Assembly (NCBI GenBank): GCA_052148715.1
Contig: JBKQHQ010000096.1
Coordinates: 1 to 64,000 of the forward strand
Reading direction: 5' to 3'
DNA: 64,000 bases
Source: JBKQHQ01 sp052148715
Lineage (GTDB): Bacteria; Pseudomonadota; Alphaproteobacteria; Rhizobiales; Xanthobacteraceae
The notes under the pieces are model-generated. The model was not told where the DNA came from and made no database searches. It was given only the letters and a program-made list of their open reading frames with translations. Of this stretch, positions 17,470-26,455 are shown in pieces. The position numbers and the translations under genes are program-made. Each line of letters opens with the position of its first letter. The stretch's first letter is position 1.

Positions 17470-17599
17470 CTGGTCACTCGTGGTTTCGCGTGCGCGGTCT
17501 TGGTCGCTTGGCCGCATCGCGATTGCAAGTGCTATTGTTGCAATGGCTGGTTCCGCTCCAGCGCCTCGGGCGCCGGACGCGTTGCCGGATAGCGAACGC

Positions 17600-18085
17600 A
17601 TGCCGATCCGCACCCGAAAGACCGGAACCCGCGCCCGGGCGCGCATCGCGGTCTCGATCGCGGTTTTGCTCGCTTTGCCGCTTGCCGCCTGTGGCGTCTT
17701 TTCGGAGACTTTTCAGAAGGGCTACGTGGTTCCCGAAGGCGCCCTCGAGCAGATACAGGTGGGCGCCAGTCAGGAGCAAGTGCTGATCGTTCTCGGCACC
17801 CCGTCCACTGTCGCGACGGTCAGCGGCGAGGCCTTCTATTATATTTCCCAGCGTAGCGAGCGCGCCGCGGCATTCATGCCGCAAAAGGTGGTCGATCAAC
17901 GCGTGGTCGCGGTCTATTTCGATAAGGGCCGCCGCGTCCAGCGCCTCGCCGACTACCGCCTGCAGGACGGCAGGATTTTCGATTTCGTCAGCCGCACCAC
18001 TCCGACCAGCAGCCGCGAAGCCAGCTACCTACAAAGTCTGTTCTCGAATATGAATATCGGGTTCAATCCTTTTGGTAATCATTAA
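17600..18085 (+). CDS. bamE: Outer-membrane assembly lipoprotein BamE
   Basis: Small lipoprotein of the Bam complex that inserts beta-barrel proteins in the outer membrane. The 161-residue protein has a basic N-terminus, a hydrophobic core and a lipobox ending LAAC with Cys31. The SmpA/OmlA domain follows (GASQEQVLIVLGTPST, then EAFYYISQ and VAVYFDKGRRVQRLADY). ATG at 17600 gives a signal peptide of normal length; earlier in-frame starts would make it over-long. Convergent with the next gene: the two stop codons share the four bases TTAA. Confidence 0.93.
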   Translation: MPIRTRKTGTRARARIAVSIAVLLALPLAACGVFSETFQKGYVVPEGALEQIQVGASQEQVLIVLGTPSTVATVSGEAFYYISQRSERAAAFMPQKVVDQRVVAVYFDKGRRVQRLADYRLQDGRIFDFVSRTTPTSSREASYLQSLFSNMNIGFNPFGNH

Positions 18086-18612
18086 TCCTTTGTCCGCACG
18101 GCCGCCGCGATAGCCTCACCCTGCGAGAGATATTTTTTGGCGGACAACCGCGCAACCGCCATCAGTTCGTCGCGCGATTGCAGCGTGCATACGACGATAG
18201 GAGGGCTATCCGCTCGTGTTTCGCTCACCCCTGCCTCGCGCAGGACATCTGGATCACAAGGAATGATATTGATCAAAAAATAGCCGCCGTTCCCTCTATA
18301 CACGAGCCAATAGGCATATTTATTCTTTCCCTCCTTCATTTGCGCCAATATGAATTGATCATCGAATTTGTGCAGGCTGACGGCGATCACCTCTCCGGCT
18401 TGCACCAGCTTGTATTGTTTCCCCTCATTGTCGAGGCGCACTCGCAAATGTTCGAGCTTTTGGTCCGGGCCAAGGCCTCGATAGGCGTATAGTCCAGCGA
18501 TCGACGTGCTGACGATCGGCTCATCGTCGGACAGTAATGGCTCGATCGATGTGACACATCCGCCCGCACACGCCGCAAGTGCCAGCGCGAGAATTCCTGC
18601 GATCTTAGCCAT
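18082..18612 (-). CDS. Putative lipoprotein of unknown function
   Basis: A 176-residue protein with a short lipoprotein signal (MAKIAGILALALAAC, lipobox LAAC at residues 12-15; an AGGC at 16-19 is a second possibility). The mature part has alternating charged and hydrophobic strands (YAYWLVYRGNGGYFLINIIP) and two later cysteines, and no family I recognise. Start at 18612 is chosen for the signal peptide; an earlier in-frame ATG adds a basic 24-residue stretch. Monocistronic between the bamE stop and a 246-base gap. Confidence 0.7.
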   Translation of the reverse strand: MAKIAGILALALAACAGGCVTSIEPLLSDDEPIVSTSIAGLYAYRGLGPDQKLEHLRVRLDNEGKQYKLVQAGEVIAVSLHKFDDQFILAQMKEGKNKYAYWLVYRGNGGYFLINIIPCDPDVLREAGVSETRADSPPIVVCTLQSRDELMAVARLSAKKYLSQGEAIAAAVRTKD

Positions 18613-18858
18613 CTCGCCCTCTCCCTCGAGCCTGCCCCCGCTCCCTTGAAAGCGGGACAGGCGCCGGAACCGCTTATTGGCCACACCTTCCTCACGGCAA
18701 GTCCCGTAGGGAAGTCGGCCGTTCCCGAGTTCCTTATTTGATTATTCGCAGGTTGGAAACATCCGATTGGCGCCGCCAGCGCCCGCCGCCGCGGCGAAGG
18801 CCGCTCGCCCCAGGCAAGCTTCGAGGGGGACGCGCTTACCCGGCCCGCGCCGCCATGC

Positions 18859-19224
18859 TTATTCCCAGAGTCCGATCACATTGCCCTCGCTGTCGGCGAC
18901 GCGCGCGTAGTGGCCCATGTCGCCGACCTTAACCTTCCGCGCCACCGTCTTCCCTCCCGCGCCTTCAACCTTCTTGATCGTGGCGTCGATCGATGCAACG
19001 CCGATGACGATGACGGGTGACCTGCCCGTCTCGTTTCGCTGAAACATGCCGCCGTTGATCGCTCCCGGCTCTTTCGGTCTGTTATTTACCGTTTCGGTCG
19101 TCTCCACCATGGCGTAATCCATATGGGGAACATCCATGATCTTCCAACCGAAGACACTTTGATAGAACTTCTTGGCGCGGCCGAGATCATCGGCGGGCAC
19201 CTCAAAGTGAACGACCTTATCCAT
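18859..19224 (-). CDS. VOC family (glyoxalase-like) protein
   Basis: A 121-residue single vicinal-oxygen-chelate unit: starts VVHFEVPADDLGRAKKFYQSVFGW, ends with GHYARVADSEGNVIGLWE. Metal ligands of active members would be His6 and Glu121; both are present, and two chains would be needed for a site. Substrate unknown; family members include glyoxalases, extradiol-like enzymes and resistance proteins. It stands alone, divergent from fabI. Confidence 0.85.
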   Translation of the reverse strand: MDKVVHFEVPADDLGRAKKFYQSVFGWKIMDVPHMDYAMVETTETVNNRPKEPGAINGGMFQRNETGRSPVIVIGVASIDATIKKVEGAGGKTVARKVKVGDMGHYARVADSEGNVIGLWE

Positions 19225-19600
19225 TTCGAGCTCCGTTTGCTTTCTGCGCCCGCGCGCGCGGCGGCATCGGTCTACGCCCCACCAACTCCGGCGCGCGGCT
19301 TCCTTCTATTCCTGCGCATCTGGTTCGCATGGCACAGCGGATCGGCTTTCATCTCGTCCAACAATGCGGCATAGCCCGAGATGACGGCTTTATTATTGCA
19401 TTTCCGTCGGAAAAACGATGCGGCGGCGAGCGTAGCGCCAGTGGCGAAAGTCATCGGTGCCGGAGATCTCGGGCCGGCCGCATCGCCGGCTCTTCGAGAT
19501 CCGATTGATCAAGGTTGCTCTTCGGCGCGGATGAAATTGTCACCTTAGTGTCATCGTGCATTGCGTACTTTGTCGCCGAAGGTCGCGCGAGGTGATGTTC
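19225..19600. other. Intergenic region between divergent VOC and fabI genes
   Basis: Holds the two promoters presumably, though I cannot name either with confidence. A 60-codon minus-strand open frame (19272-19454) has no family resemblance and no ribosome site, so it is not called. Confidence 0.4.
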
Positions 19601-20365
19601 ATGTTCGAGCTTACCGATAAGCGCGCTCTCGTTGTCGGCATAGCCAATGAACACTCGATCGCCTGGGGCGTTGCGCAGGCGCTCCATCGCTCCGGCGCCG
19701 AAGTGGCGATCACTTATCTGAACGAAAAGGCCGAAGTCCATGTGCGTCCCCTGGCGCAATCGATCGGCGCACCTATCGTCATGCCCCTCGATGTGAGCCA
19801 TGACGAGCACGAGGGACCGCTCTTTACCCGCATAGCGGAAGTCTGGGGCCGCCTCGATGTCGTCGTCCATTCGATCGCCTTCGCTCCGTCGGACGATCTG
19901 CACGGCCGCGTCACGGACAGCTCTGCCCGCGGCTTCGCCCAAGCGATGGACGTTTCTGTTCACTCGTTCATTCGGCTCGTGCGCCGTGCTGAACCGCTCA
20001 TGACGAAGGGTGGCGCCTGCTTCACGATGAGCTTCTACGGGGCGGAGAAAGTCGTCTCGACCTACAGCGTCATGGGCCCGGTGAAGGCCGCCCTGGAGGC
20101 GGTCACGCGCGAGCTCGCCTCCGAGCTTGGCCCGAAAAACATCACGGTCAACGCGTTGTCGCCCGGCCCGATGGCGACCCGTGCGGCGAGCGGAATAAAG
20201 CATTTCGACGAGATGCTGTCGGAGGCAACCGCGCGCGCTCCCATGCGGCGGCTCGCCACCATCGAGGACGTCGGCGCCGCGGCGGCGTTTCTTGCGAGCG
20301 ACCAAGCGCGCAACATCACCGGTTCCGTCCTGCATATCGATGCCGGTTACCACATCATGGGTTAG
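19601..20365 (+). CDS. Enoyl-ACP reductase FabI homologue
   Basis: A 254-residue short-chain dehydrogenase of the FabI branch: NAD site VVGIANEHSIAWGVA, and the catalytic Tyr155-x6-Lys162 in YSVMGPVK. The second active-site tyrosine of classical FabI (E. coli Tyr146) aligns with Phe145 here (SFYGAEK), with a Tyr at the next position. ATG at 19601 has GAGGTG six bases before it; an ATG two codons earlier is too close to it. The gene lies 23 bases before a DUF3141 gene. In other proteobacteria the same pair is accompanied by pta and ackA, which are absent here, so this is probably a second FabI and not the housekeeping one. Confidence 0.85.
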   Translation: MFELTDKRALVVGIANEHSIAWGVAQALHRSGAEVAITYLNEKAEVHVRPLAQSIGAPIVMPLDVSHDEHEGPLFTRIAEVWGRLDVVVHSIAFAPSDDLHGRVTDSSARGFAQAMDVSVHSFIRLVRRAEPLMTKGGACFTMSFYGAEKVVSTYSVMGPVKAALEAVTRELASELGPKNITVNALSPGPMATRAASGIKHFDEMLSEATARAPMRRLATIEDVGAAAAFLASDQARNITGSVLHIDAGYHIMG

Positions 20366-20388
20366 ACATTCAGATCAGAGGTTTTCCA

Positions 20389-22746
20389 ATGACCCCGACG
20401 TTCAGTCCCGTGAACCTCCCGACGCGGCTGGGGGAAGACGCGTCTACCGCCACGATGCAAGTGCAGCGGCTAACGCAGTGCTGCGCCCGTCACATCGAGA
20501 CGATCGGCCGCGACCATGGCAATCGGCTGAAGAGCCTCTTCAGCGAGGCTGGCGCCCTCAACGGCAGTCTCAGCGACGCGGCGAGCAAGGGCGTTCTCGC
20601 CGACCAAGCCGCCGAGTACGTGCTCGACGCTGTGCAGCGCCTCGTGCTGACCCTGGACACGATCCGCGAGCGCGGCGACAACGACATCAAGCATCAGGCC
20701 GCCGGCACGCCGCCGGCGCTGATCTACCAGACCGAGGTGGCGGTCGACGGGCACACCTTGCCTCGGCCCGTCAACTACGTGCTTCTGAAGATCATCCCTC
20801 CCGATGGCGTCGCGGTCTTCGACTGGAAGCGCCCGTATATGATCATCGATCCGCGCGCCGGCCATGGCGCCGGCATCGGCGGCTTCAATACCGACAGCCA
20901 GGTGGGGGTGGCGCTGCATGACGGCCATCCGGTCTATTTCGTCGTCTTTCGCCCACATCCGGAGCCAAACCAGACTCTGGCCGACGTCATGCGCGCGGAG
21001 GCCGAATTCTTGAGCGAGATCGGACGCCGCCACCCCAATGCGCCCAAGCCGATCGTCGTTGGAAATTGCCAGGGAGGCTGGGCCACCATGGCGCTGGCTG
21101 CCGCGAACCCCGATATTACCGGGCCGCTCGTGATCAATGGCGCGCCTCTGGCCTATTGGTCCGGCCGCATCGGCGAAAACCCGATGCGGTATAATGGCGG
21201 CCTGCTCGGCGGCGTCGTGCCCGCGCTCTTTCTGTCCGACTTGGGGCACGGCGAGTTCGACGGCGCCAATCTCGTAGCAAATTTCGAGCTGCTCAACCCG
21301 GGCCGCAACTACTTCGGCAAGTATTACGACCTCTTTGCGGGGGTCGATCGCGGCCGCGAGCGGTTCCTCGAATTCGAGCGCTGGTGGGGCGGCTTTCACT
21401 TCATGAACGAGGCCGAGATCCGCTGGATCATCGAGCAGCTCTTCGTGGGCAACCGACTGGCGCGCGGCGAAGCGCGCCTCGAACATGGACGTCAGCTCGA
21501 TCTCAAGGCTATCCGTTCTCCTATCATCGTCTTCTCGAGCTGGGGAGACAACATCACGCCGCCGCAGCAGGCGTTGAACTGGATCGTCGACACTTACGCC
21601 GACGAGCACGAGATCAGAATCCGCGGTCAGCGGATCATCTACATGGTGCACGAAAAGGTGGGACACCTCGGCATTTTCGTATCTTCCTCGATCGCCAAGA
21701 AGGAGCACACCGAGGTCGCCTCGACCATGAAAACGATCGAGGCGCTCGTGCCCGGCCTCTACGAAATGAAGATCGATGAGCAGATCGGCGAAGGGGTCCA
21801 TGCGCGTTTCGTGGTCAGCTTCCATGAGCGCAAGATGTCCGACATTCTCGCCATCGACGACGATCGCTTGGATGAGAGGGATTTCGCAGCCGTCGCTCGG
21901 CTCTCCGAGCTGGGCGCCGAGCTTTATGAGCTGGCGTTCCGGCCGTTCGTCCAGGCCATGATTACGCCCCAGATCGCCACGGCCATGCGCGATAGCCATC
22001 CCTTGCGCGTCGGGCGCATGATCTTTTCCGATCGCAACCCGATCATGCCGGTGGTGCATGAGGCGGCGAACCGCGTCGCGCAGGAGCGCAAGCCCGCCGA
22101 CAGCAAGAATCCGTTCCTCGCCGTCGAGCGCCTGATGGCCTCGAGCATCCTTCAGGGGTTCGATTTTTGGCGCGATGTTCGTGACGCCATCCACGAGGCG
22201 GCCTTCCTGTCGATCTACGGATCGCCGTTCATGCACTGGGTCGGCCTCTCGCACGCTTTCGAGCGGACCCGCAAGGATCCAAAGCAACTTCGCTTCCTCC
22301 CCGAGGTGCAGGCGATACTCCTTGGTGTCGACAGAGGCGGCTTCGAGGAAGCGGTGATCCGCATGCTCATCCTGCTTGCGGAATCGCGCGGCGCCGTCCG
22401 TCGCGACCGCCTGGAACGCTCCGCCAAAGTGCTGACGCGGGACGAGCCCTTCGTATCCCTTGGCGCGGAGCGGCGCGCCGCCCTCATCCGCGAGCAGTCG
22501 ATCATCGCCGAGTTCGAGAAGGACCGCGCGATCGACACCCTGCCGGATCTCCTGCCGGACCCCGAAGAACGCCGCAAGGCGATAGAGGTGGTCGAGTTCA
22601 TCGCCGGCGCGGTGGAGGAAATGGAGCCGCACACGTTGCAGCTCCTGCAACGATTCCATGCCGCGCTGGGTCTGCCCGGCATCGGCCCGGCACTGATCGC
22701 CGGCGATCCGCTTCGCGAAGGCCCGGACGGCAAGGAGGCAGCCTGA
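20389..22746 (+). CDS. DUF3141 protein with a PHA-synthase-like catalytic triad
   Basis: A 785-residue cytoplasmic protein of the DUF3141 family. The middle third is an alpha/beta-hydrolase resembling poly(3-hydroxyalkanoate) synthase: nucleophile elbow GNCQGGW (Cys227, not Ser), Asp387 in SWGDNITPP and His426 in VGHLG. About 120 residues precede it and some 330 mainly helical residues follow it, unlike PhaC. No phasin or PhaC partner gene is near. Family members are annotated as unknown or PHA-synthase-related; the activity is not established. Cotranscribed with fabI (23-base gap). Confidence 0.85.
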   Translation: MTPTFSPVNLPTRLGEDASTATMQVQRLTQCCARHIETIGRDHGNRLKSLFSEAGALNGSLSDAASKGVLADQAAEYVLDAVQRLVLTLDTIRERGDNDIKHQAAGTPPALIYQTEVAVDGHTLPRPVNYVLLKIIPPDGVAVFDWKRPYMIIDPRAGHGAGIGGFNTDSQVGVALHDGHPVYFVVFRPHPEPNQTLADVMRAEAEFLSEIGRRHPNAPKPIVVGNCQGGWATMALAAANPDITGPLVINGAPLAYWSGRIGENPMRYNGGLLGGVVPALFLSDLGHGEFDGANLVANFELLNPGRNYFGKYYDLFAGVDRGRERFLEFERWWGGFHFMNEAEIRWIIEQLFVGNRLARGEARLEHGRQLDLKAIRSPIIVFSSWGDNITPPQQALNWIVDTYADEHEIRIRGQRIIYMVHEKVGHLGIFVSSSIAKKEHTEVASTMKTIEALVPGLYEMKIDEQIGEGVHARFVVSFHERKMSDILAIDDDRLDERDFAAVARLSELGAELYELAFRPFVQAMITPQIATAMRDSHPLRVGRMIFSDRNPIMPVVHEAANRVAQERKPADSKNPFLAVERLMASSILQGFDFWRDVRDAIHEAAFLSIYGSPFMHWVGLSHAFERTRKDPKQLRFLPEVQAILLGVDRGGFEEAVIRMLILLAESRGAVRRDRLERSAKVLTRDEPFVSLGAERRAALIREQSIIAEFEKDRAIDTLPDLLPDPEERRKAIEVVEFIAGAVEEMEPHTLQLLQRFHAALGLPGIGPALIAGDPLREGPDGKEAA

Positions 22747-22806
22747 GTTTTCGACGTAGGAGCCCTCCCGCGCATAAGGTTGGCGCCGGGGGACGGCCGC
22801 GCCAAC

Positions 22807-23883
22807 TCAATGAGTTGGGCATTCGTCGAGCTTCAAACGGAACAGCCTGTCCGCCGTGCGCCAGAATACGTCCTCGCGTTCGGTTTCGTTCAGCGGTAGC
22901 TGATTGACGATGTCGATGTGCTCCTTCGGACTGATCGGTACGGGGCCATAATCGCTGCCGAACAGCAGTCGGTCTGCCCCAAACACGTCCAGCGCCGCCT
23001 TGAGCATCGGCAAGTTGAAGCCCATCGTGTCGACGTAGAAGTTGCGTCGCATGTACTCGCTTGGGCGCAGCGCATTGCGCGCGTGCATTTCGGGTGGCAG
23101 GCCGGCGTAGCCGAGGCGATAACCGAAATCCAGCCGGCCCAGTAGGCTGACCGTCGTGCCGCCCATGTGAGCCAGGACGATTTTCGTCTTCGGAAAACGA
23201 TCGAGGAGACCTGAATAGATCATCCGGGCCACGCTCATGCCGGTATCGCACGGGCGCCCGACCACCTCCTCCAGGCGCCATTTCTTCATGATCTCGAAGC
23301 CGTACGGCAATTGCGCGGGGTGCACCCAGATCGCGTGGCCGTTCGCTTCGGCAAACTCGAAGAACGGGTAAACGTCCTCGGTGTCGTAAAACCGTCCCCC
23401 CCAGTTCGTGTCGATGCACAGACCCCTGAACGCCAGCTCGTTGATGGCTCGCTCAGCCTCCTTCAGTCCTTGCGGCTCGAACGGGCTGATCGAGGCGAGC
23501 GTGACGAACCGGCCAGGCATCCGGGCGATGAGCTCTGCGTAGATGTCATGCACAAGCTTCGATGTCTCGAGCATTGGACGCCCGGATGCCAATGAGAAGG
23601 CAACGACCTGCATGCTGGGAAGTAGAATTCGCAGGTCGACGCCCGCCTCGGCGTTGACCCGGTTCGCCAAGTCGATGTCGCAGAGGTCTTCATGCAGCAT
23701 GCTGACAACACCCATCGCCTCAACGACGCGGGTGTGATCGTCGAGCTCCCGAAGCCTGGGCAGTGGTGCTCCCGAAATCATGGCTAAGAACCTGCGAAGT
23801 CCCGGCAGGTGTCCCCCCGGAATCAGTTCCAGCGGCAGCCAATGCTGGTGGACATCCACGATGAACTTCGGCACCGTTGGCAT
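22807..23883 (-). CDS. Amidohydrolase family protein, ACMSD-like decarboxylase/hydrolase
   Basis: A 358-residue metal-dependent TIM-barrel hydrolase of the amidohydrolase-2 branch that includes 2-amino-3-carboxymuconate semialdehyde decarboxylase and gamma-resorcylate decarboxylase. Metal ligands seen: His12 and His14 (VDVHQHW), His188 (WVHPAQ), probably His239 (LAHMGG), and Asp311 (FGSDYGP). Start at 23883 (MPTVPKFIVDV) rather than an upstream non-conserved extension. It converges with the DUF3141 gene and stands alone. Substrate unknown. Confidence 0.85.
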   Translation of the reverse strand: MPTVPKFIVDVHQHWLPLELIPGGHLPGLRRFLAMISGAPLPRLRELDDHTRVVEAMGVVSMLHEDLCDIDLANRVNAEAGVDLRILLPSMQVVAFSLASGRPMLETSKLVHDIYAELIARMPGRFVTLASISPFEPQGLKEAERAINELAFRGLCIDTNWGGRFYDTEDVYPFFEFAEANGHAIWVHPAQLPYGFEIMKKWRLEEVVGRPCDTGMSVARMIYSGLLDRFPKTKIVLAHMGGTTVSLLGRLDFGYRLGYAGLPPEMHARNALRPSEYMRRNFYVDTMGFNLPMLKAALDVFGADRLLFGSDYGPVPISPKEHIDIVNQLPLNETEREDVFWRTADRLFRLKLDECPTH

Positions 23884-24071
23884 TCGCTGGGTCTCGGGCT
23901 GTCGACGATATAAAGAATTGAATTGGCACCCGACCGACGGACGCATTGATGTGAATCAACGCGCCACCGGCCTTATCGACCGTGGTCGGGTTTTAGCCAT
24001 GGCGCAGGGCCAGGGGCCGATCTGCGAGACCTAAGGCGCTACGATGCGGGGAACCCTGCAGGGCGCATGCA

Positions 24072-24090
24072 CGGGCTCAACGTGAGCCCG
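24072..24090 (-). terminator. Hairpin downstream of hppA
   Basis: Perfect eight-base stem CGGGCTCA / TGAGCCCG with a three-base loop, 54 bases after the hppA stop. It lacks a U tract on either strand, so it may be a Rho-dependent end or a 3' stabiliser and not a true intrinsic terminator. Confidence 0.35.
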
Positions 24091-24143
24091 CGCCGGTTTC
24101 TGCCCGACAGCCACATCTCCATCCCTTTCGGCCAGGTACGCCA

Positions 24144-26267
24144 TTAGTGCGCCAAGACCGCCAGCAATAGCAGCGCCACGATGTTGGTGATCTTGATCAT
24201 CGGATTCACGGCCGGACCCGCTGTGTCCTTATAGGGATCGCCGACTGTGTCGCCGGTCACCGCCGCTTTGTGCGCTTCGGAGCCCTTGCCGCCGTAGTGG
24301 CCGTCCTCGATGTATTTCTTGGCGTTGTCCCAGGCGCCGCCGCCCGAGGTCATCGAGATCGCGACAAACAGCCCGTTGACGATCACGCCGAGCAGCATGG
24401 CGCCGACGGCGGAGAAACCCGCCGACTTGCCCGCCGGGCCGCCGCCGGCGATCAGGTACACGACGAAGTAGACCACGACCGGCGAGAGCACCGGCAGCAG
24501 CGAGGGTATGATCATCTCCTTGATCGCCGCCTTGGTCAGCATGTCGACGGCGCGGCTGTAGTCGGGACGGTCGGTGCCCTGCATGATGCCGGGCTTCTCG
24601 CGGAACTGCCGTCGCACCTCCTCGACGATCGAGCTCGCCGCGCGGCCGACCGCCGTCATCCCCATCGACGCGAAGAGGTACGGCAACAAGCCGCCGAACA
24701 GCAGACCGGCGACCACGTAGGGATTGGTGAGCGAGAAGTCGAGGGATACGCCCTGGAAATACGGGTGGTCCGCCGCGTCGCGCGAGAAGAAGACGAGGTC
24801 CTGATTGTAGGCAGCAAACAAAACTAGCGCGCCGAGCCCGGCCGAGCCGATCGCATAGCCCTTGGTGATCGCCTTCGTGGTGTTGCCGACCGCATCGAGC
24901 GCGTCGGTCGACTTGCGCACGTCCTTGGGCAGGCCGGCCATCTCGGCGATGCCGCCCGCGTTGTCGGTAACCGGCCCAAAGGCGTCGAGCGCCACCACCA
25001 TGCCGGCCAGCGCCAGCATCGAGGTCACCGCGATGGCGATGCCGAACAGGCCGGCAAGGCCGTAGGTCACCAGGATGCCGGCGATGATGACCAGAGTCGG
25101 AAGCGCGGTTGCCTCAAGCGAAACCGCAAGGCCCTGGATGATATTCGTGCCATGGCCGGTGACCGAAGCGGCGGCGATCGACTGCACCGGACGGAAATTG
25201 GTGCCGGTGTAATATTCGGTGATCCAGACGATGAGCCCGGTCACCACCAGCCCCGCCACCCCACAGTAGAACAGCCGCGCCCCGCTATAGGTCGTGCCGG
25301 GTATCGCGTCGAACCCGATCAGCAGATAGATCACGCCGCCGATGCCGATCAGGGAAAGCGCCGCACTGACGATGAAGCCTTTGTAGAGCGCGCCCATGAT
25401 CGATTGATTGGCGCCAAGCTTCACGAAGAACGTGCCGATGATCGAGGTGATGATGCAGACGCCGCCGATCGCCAGCGGCAGCAGCATCATCTTCGGCAGG
25501 AGCTCGGGCGCCTCGGCGAAGAAGATCGCCGCGAGCACCATGGTGGCAACCGTGGTCACCGCGTAGGTCTCGAACAAATCCGCCGCCATGCCGGCGCAGT
25601 CACCGACGTTGTCGCCGACGTTGTCGGCGATGGTGGCCGGATTGCGCGGATCGTCCTCGGGAATGCCGGCTTCGACCTTGCCGACGAGGTCACCGCCCAC
25701 ATCGGCGCCCTTGGTAAAGATGCCGCCGCCGAGCCGCGCGAAGATCGAGATCAGGGAGGCTCCGAAGCCGAGCGCGACCATGGCGTCGATCACGGTGCGG
25801 TCGTTGGGCGCGAGCTTCAGCGTGCCGGTCAGGAACGCGAAATAGACGGTCACGCCGAGCAGCGCGAGACCGGCCACGAACATTCCGGTAATGGCGCCGG
25901 ATTTGAACGCGATCTCGAGGCCCGCCGCGAGCGAGCTGATCGCCGCCTGGGCGGTGCGCACATTGGCCCGCACTGAGACGTTCATGCCGATGAAACCGGC
26001 CGCGCCCGACAACACGGCGCCGATCGCGAAGCCGACAGCAACCAACCAGCCGAGAAAATAGCCGACGACCAGAAAGATGACGACGCCGACAATCGCAATG
26101 GTCGTGTACTGGCGTTTCAGATAGGCCTGCGCCCCTTCGCGCACGGCGGCCGAGATCTCCTGCATCTTGGCGCTGCCGGGATCAGCCTGCATCACCGACC
26201 AGATCGCCCAGATGCCGTACACGATTGCGAGCAGGCCGCAGAGCACGATCAACCACAAAGCCGTCAT
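24144..26267 (-). CDS. hppA: Membrane-bound proton-pumping pyrophosphatase (K+-independent type)
   Basis: Couples pyrophosphate hydrolysis to proton export across the inner membrane. The 707-residue protein has about 16 membrane segments. The substrate loop is GGGIFTKGADVGGDLVGKVE (residues 181-199) with DDPRNPATIADNVGDNVGDC after it; the second Ala of the common DVGADLVGKVE is Gly here. GNTTKAITKG gives Lys465 and Thr468 at the positions that decide potassium need; Lys/Thr marks the K+-independent class. ATG at 26267 follows GGGGTGAG. A good promoter lies at 26375-26403. Confidence 0.96.
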   Translation of the reverse strand: MTALWLIVLCGLLAIVYGIWAIWSVMQADPGSAKMQEISAAVREGAQAYLKRQYTTIAIVGVVIFLVVGYFLGWLVAVGFAIGAVLSGAAGFIGMNVSVRANVRTAQAAISSLAAGLEIAFKSGAITGMFVAGLALLGVTVYFAFLTGTLKLAPNDRTVIDAMVALGFGASLISIFARLGGGIFTKGADVGGDLVGKVEAGIPEDDPRNPATIADNVGDNVGDCAGMAADLFETYAVTTVATMVLAAIFFAEAPELLPKMMLLPLAIGGVCIITSIIGTFFVKLGANQSIMGALYKGFIVSAALSLIGIGGVIYLLIGFDAIPGTTYSGARLFYCGVAGLVVTGLIVWITEYYTGTNFRPVQSIAAASVTGHGTNIIQGLAVSLEATALPTLVIIAGILVTYGLAGLFGIAIAVTSMLALAGMVVALDAFGPVTDNAGGIAEMAGLPKDVRKSTDALDAVGNTTKAITKGYAIGSAGLGALVLFAAYNQDLVFFSRDAADHPYFQGVSLDFSLTNPYVVAGLLFGGLLPYLFASMGMTAVGRAASSIVEEVRRQFREKPGIMQGTDRPDYSRAVDMLTKAAIKEMIIPSLLPVLSPVVVYFVVYLIAGGGPAGKSAGFSAVGAMLLGVIVNGLFVAISMTSGGGAWDNAKKYIEDGHYGGKGSEAHKAAVTGDTVGDPYKDTAGPAVNPMIKITNIVALLLLAVLAH

Positions 26268-26374
26268 TAAAACTCACCCCGTTTGGCAGGAAAATGCGCG
26301 GGGCCCCTCCCCGGCGCGCGAATGCCAGGGTTCCCGCACGCGTCGGTACGGGTCCCCGGCATAAAGTGGCGCGA

Positions 26375-26403
26375 ACATAGCCAAAAAGGCGTCACGGAAG
26401 CAA
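26375..26403 (-). promoter_or_regulatory. Candidate hppA promoter
   Basis: Minus strand TTGCTT (26403-26398), 17-base spacer, CTATGT (26380-26375), which fits the alphaproteobacterial sigma-70 pattern. It lies 108 bases upstream of the hppA ATG, leaving a GC-rich leader. Confidence 0.5.
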
Positions 26404-26455
26404 CGCCGTAAATGGCCGAATCAGCCCGTGCGTTAACGAGTTACCGTTGATCCGG

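Noticed and set aside
19272..19454. 60-codon minus-strand frame upstream of the VOC gene
   Set aside because: No ribosome site or family; ends in basic, random-looking sequence.
20470..22659. Open frame of 729 codons antisense to the DUF3141 gene
   Set aside because: Typical high-GC shadow frame; composition is rich in His, Asp, Arg and Gly with no domain, while the plus strand has clear motifs.
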